From NCBI GenBank assembly GCA_963281255.1, contig OY725489.1, forward strand, positions 682,001 through 746,000: a stretch of DNA of 64,000 nucleotides. Direction: 5' to 3'. The position numbers and the translations under genes are program-made. Positions 61,180 through 64,000 of this stretch are shown piece after piece. Below the pieces are notes generated by a model. That model saw nothing but the letters and a program-made list of their open reading frames with translations, was not told the DNA's origin and searched no databases. The stretch's first letter is position 1. Every line of letters starts with the position of its first letter. The DNA comes from Aphrocallistes beatrix (lineage: Eukaryota > Porifera > Hexactinellida > Sceptrulophora > Aphrocallistidae).

Positions 61180-64000
61180 TTAGGAAAACAAAGAGAAGAA
61201 CTTTCCACTCCAAGTATAGAACTCGATACGTACGGATGTATCGTCTCTATCTAGCGCGTAAAAGGCCACTCTGCCCAATGAAGGATCGAACTTTTCAGGC
61301 GGGGATCCATTTCGTGTGATTCTTCCATTACACCGAGTGACACCAATCCCCCAGACATAATATTTCTTCAGCGGTGTCGAGCAGGCTGGACAAACCAGTT
61401 TAGAGATCTCTTCACAGTAGTTACACACGGTATAGCTGAAGTTGTGGGCCTTTGCGAATGGGTTGTCCCTCTGCACCATGACAAGACCATCTTCCTCCTT
61501 TACTGCAGGACATGATGGGTTCTTGCAGTAGCAACGAAAATTGAGTCCATTACAAGTACGCATGAAACGCATCACCATATATGGCCTCAATGGATGATTA
61601 AGTACTTTATAGCTCCTATGAGTTATTCTAATCTTCACCTCAGAGCCATCGTTTCTGATATTTATAGACTGAGTGCTGTCCTTATTCGCAGTAATTTTCT
61701 GAATTTTATCGCCAATTTGAATCTCTCCGACACATTCTAGCAACGTCACTCCTCTGAACTCCTCTGGGGGAATGTAGACCTCACAAGAAGGACATGAGAG
61801 TGTCTGAACAGCTGATCTGTAGTCAAAGTTTATAAGGTGTCCTGACATTATATGTATGTAATGGCTTCTCTTGGATGAAACACAAGATGGGTTCGGACAA
61901 GAAGCTTTTAAGTTTATTCCGCGACACAAAGAAGCATACGATAATAACCCTGATTTGGAGATAGAATCTCCCTCCACGCCTTCTGGATAATCTTGGTCCA
62001 AGTCTATAATTAGGATTGAAGATTCTTGTGTGATTGATCCGATTTCTAAATCGACAGCTTCATCCTTCTCAGCTTCAATGAAGTATTTCTTCTCTGAAGC
62101 ATCAACGATAGCTTGACACTCCATGAAGGTTAGGCATATGATGATCAATTGGGAGAGAGGGGATTTGCAGGAAGGACAACCAAGTCTTGTAAACACTTCT
62201 TTCAACTTAAACTGTTTCATTTCTCCGCAACTAATAGAGACTTGTCCATTTTGTGTCTTTTTCGCTTCGCACCCCGGGTGTGAGCAAATCGCCTGGACAT
62301 TCATGCCAGCAACCAGCTGTGAGTATTGATTGCCAGCTGATTGAGATATTGACACTTCTCTATAGCTCACTGGGAGGATGTCAACTTGGTACGACAAATC
62401 GAATTCTATCAGATGTAGTCTTGATCCGCTTAAGTATATTTTCACATCTTTTGCATTCTTAACCTCAGCTGTACACTGCTTGAATCCAATTCTGAGAATA
62501 TTCTCAGTTGGAATATTCTGATCACAAAACGGACACTTCATGGAGTTAGCCACCTGGTGTAAATCACAGCTGTGAACTGTTCCGAGATTCATAAAGACCA
62601 TCTGATCCAATTTAGGATGGTTTTTAACCTCACAGGTAGGATTCAGACACTTCGCGACTAGATTTAGTCCTTTCCCCAAAAAGAAACATTTTTCTTCTTC
62701 AACTTTTGTGATATTTATAAACACATCAGGTCCATCGTCAGAAATTCTGAAATCAATTGTTTTATCCCCGACAACAGCGAACTTTTCAGTTTGCACTCCA
62801 ACTCTAACTTCCCCTTCACACCTGACAAATGTGATCCCAATGACTTGATAGTATGTAACCCTTCTGCAACAAGAAGGACACATCAGTTCCAACACAGCCT
62901 CACTCAGGACACAGTTCGTTATGTGCGCTGCTTTGATATTGACTACTCCGTCATTCTCAATTCGTGCGAGACAGTCAGGATTATAACACTCTGCCGCAAT
63001 ATTCAAGCCGTTTGCAACCCTCAAGTAATCCTGTTCAGGTCCCACTTTTGATAGCGTCCCGGATCTCGAAATATCTCGATTCAAGATTTTTATAAACACA
63101 TCAGGTCCATCGTGATCAATTCTGAAATCAATTGTTTTATCCCCGACAACAGCAAACTTCTCGGTTTGTCCTCCAACTTTGACTTCTCCTTCACATCCCA
63201 CAAATGTGATCCCAATGACTTGATGGTATGTGACATTAGTGCAACAAGAAGGACACATCAGACACAACACAGCCTCACTCAGGACACAGTTTGTTATGTG
63301 CGCTGCTTTGATAGTAACCACTCCGTCATTCTCAATTCGTGCGAGACAGTCAGGATTATAACACTCTGCCGCAATATTCAAGCCGTTTGCAACCCTCAAG
63401 TAATCCTGTCCAGGTCCCACTTCTGATACCGTTCCTGATGTCGCAATATCCCGACTCAGGATTTTGATTGTGACGGGCGGGCCAACAATTTCAATTCTGA
63501 AATCTTTGGTTTCTCTTCCTTTCGCAGAGACAATTTTGCATTCAGGTCCGATTTTAACTTCCGCTCTACACCTGACCAGAGAGAATCCAATGAAGAATGG
63601 AATCGGAATGCTAGTGTCGCAAGAAGGACATTTGAGAGTTGGAATCAAAAGAAGATATTCGCATTCTTCCACTCTGGGACAGGGAATGATCACTATCGCC
63701 TCAGAGCATTTGGGGTTTATGCACAGCGCTTCAAAGTTCAAGCCACTGCAAACTCTTCTAGAACTGTTCCAATTTCCCTTCGAGAGTTCTCCTGTTGTCT
63801 CTGCTCCATCGTCTCTCTCGATCACCTCCAAATCCGCTTCAATACCTTCAGGGTTAAGTTTGCAAACCTCTACAATCCTTCCTGCCTGATATACTGACAC
63901 TTTCCCGCCGATGGTAACTCGTGCTATGCACAGCAAAAACATAACTCCTTTGAAGTTAGCAATCGGAAGTGGCTGTCGACACTTGGGACAATCTTTTCCT
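61180..64000 (-). CDS. Giant tandem Cys-repeat protein, copy C (cut by window edge)
   Basis: Uninterrupted minus-strand frame running from the right edge of the window to a stop at 61180, about 940 residues visible. It begins inside module 3 (KDCPKCRQPLP) and includes modules 4 to 10, with two versions of the 5/6 module (AECYNPDCLARIENDG twice). The C-terminus matches A, including CNYCEEISKLVCPACSTPLK and WSGKFFSLFS. It is more diverged from A and B than they are from each other. The N-terminal part lies beyond 64000. Confidence 0.85.
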   Translation of the reverse strand, partial: GKDCPKCRQPLPIANFKGVMFLLCIARVTIGGKVSVYQAGRIVEVCKLNPEGIEADLEVIERDDGAETTGELSKGNWNSSRRVCSGLNFEALCINPKCSEAIVIIPCPRVEECEYLLLIPTLKCPSCDTSIPIPFFIGFSLVRCRAEVKIGPECKIVSAKGRETKDFRIEIVGPPVTIKILSRDIATSGTVSEVGPGQDYLRVANGLNIAAECYNPDCLARIENDGVVTIKAAHITNCVLSEAVLCLMCPSCCTNVTYHQVIGITFVGCEGEVKVGGQTEKFAVVGDKTIDFRIDHDGPDVFIKILNRDISRSGTLSKVGPEQDYLRVANGLNIAAECYNPDCLARIENDGVVNIKAAHITNCVLSEAVLELMCPSCCRRVTYYQVIGITFVRCEGEVRVGVQTEKFAVVGDKTIDFRISDDGPDVFINITKVEEEKCFFLGKGLNLVAKCLNPTCEVKNHPKLDQMVFMNLGTVHSCDLHQVANSMKCPFCDQNIPTENILRIGFKQCTAEVKNAKDVKIYLSGSRLHLIEFDLSYQVDILPVSYREVSISQSAGNQYSQLVAGMNVQAICSHPGCEAKKTQNGQVSISCGEMKQFKLKEVFTRLGCPSCKSPLSQLIIICLTFMECQAIVDASEKKYFIEAEKDEAVDLEIGSITQESSILIIDLDQDYPEGVEGDSISKSGLLSYASLCRGINLKASCPNPSCVSSKRSHYIHIMSGHLINFDYRSAVQTLSCPSCEVYIPPEEFRGVTLLECVGEIQIGDKIQKITANKDSTQSINIRNDGSEVKIRITHRSYKVLNHPLRPYMVMRFMRTCNGLNFRCYCKNPSCPAVKEEDGLVMVQRDNPFAKAHNFSYTVCNYCEEISKLVCPACSTPLKKYYVWGIGVTRCNGRITRNGSPPEKFDPSLGRVAFYALDRDDTSVRIEFYTWSGKFFSLFS

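Noticed and set aside
49860-64000. Cys-repeat genes as part of a Polinton or other virus-like element
   Set aside because: No capsid, polymerase, integrase, protease or terminal repeats were seen around them; they look like host genes with TATA promoters.
1-64000. tRNA, rRNA and other structured RNA genes
   Set aside because: None was recognised by eye; a covariance-model scan would be needed to exclude small ones.

Overview
This is a piece of an animal nuclear genome. Genes carry spliceosomal introns with GT-AG ends, the window is AT-rich between genes, and the gene content is metazoan and ciliated: an adhesion-type receptor with EGF and leucine-rich repeats, ARPC2, ferroportin, RASGEF1, and axonemal proteins. 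Compact genes, short introns and many small DNA transposons suggest an aquatic invertebrate. I cannot fix the phylum from sequence alone.

Layout. 1-5.0 kb: last exons of ARPC2, with an intronless TATA-driven gene nested in one intron. 5.2-13.2 kb: a decaying adhesion-GPCR gene with an intact DD37E Tc1/mariner transposon in one intron and a 36 x 25 bp minisatellite in a coding exon. 13.5-15.4 kb: a single-exon FEM1-like ankyrin protein. 15.7-19.3 kb: GTF2F2 (TFIIF beta), with intronless DUS2 nested in an intron. 19.4-22.5 kb: ferroportin SLC40A1. 23-26.8 kb: two tandem single-exon VWA-domain paralogues with patchwork near-identity. 28.2-31.6 kb: a Tctex-type dynein light chain and TTC29. 31.8-34.8 kb: RASGEF1. 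35.1-45.8 kb: ZSWIM2, with intronless ICMT nested inside the SWIM-domain intron and a 4.6 kb intron packed with nested transposons. 46.1-48.8 kb: a coiled-coil protein and DNALI1. 49.9-64 kb: three copies of a very large tandem Cys-repeat protein (A plus strand and whole; B minus strand and broken; C minus strand and cut by the window edge). Between A and B lie a truncated ferredoxin-reductase-like 5' exon and a stray duplicate of a DNALI1 exon.

The genes do not form an operon, but 28-49 kb is rich in cilium and sperm genes (Tctex light chain, TTC29, ZSWIM2, DNALI1). The most unusual items are: the Cys-repeat family (C-x4-C ... CPxC modules of about 120 residues, up to ten per protein) in an inverted and tandem cluster; the 25 bp coding minisatellite that is open in all three forward frames, so that copy number sets the downstream frame; three intronless genes nested same-strand in host introns; and a composite mobile element with inverted 141 bp units, for which a second copy serves as an empty-site control for an 18 bp satellite array.

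All exon boundaries were placed by eye from splice consensus, phase and remembered family sequence. No alignments or database searches were run.
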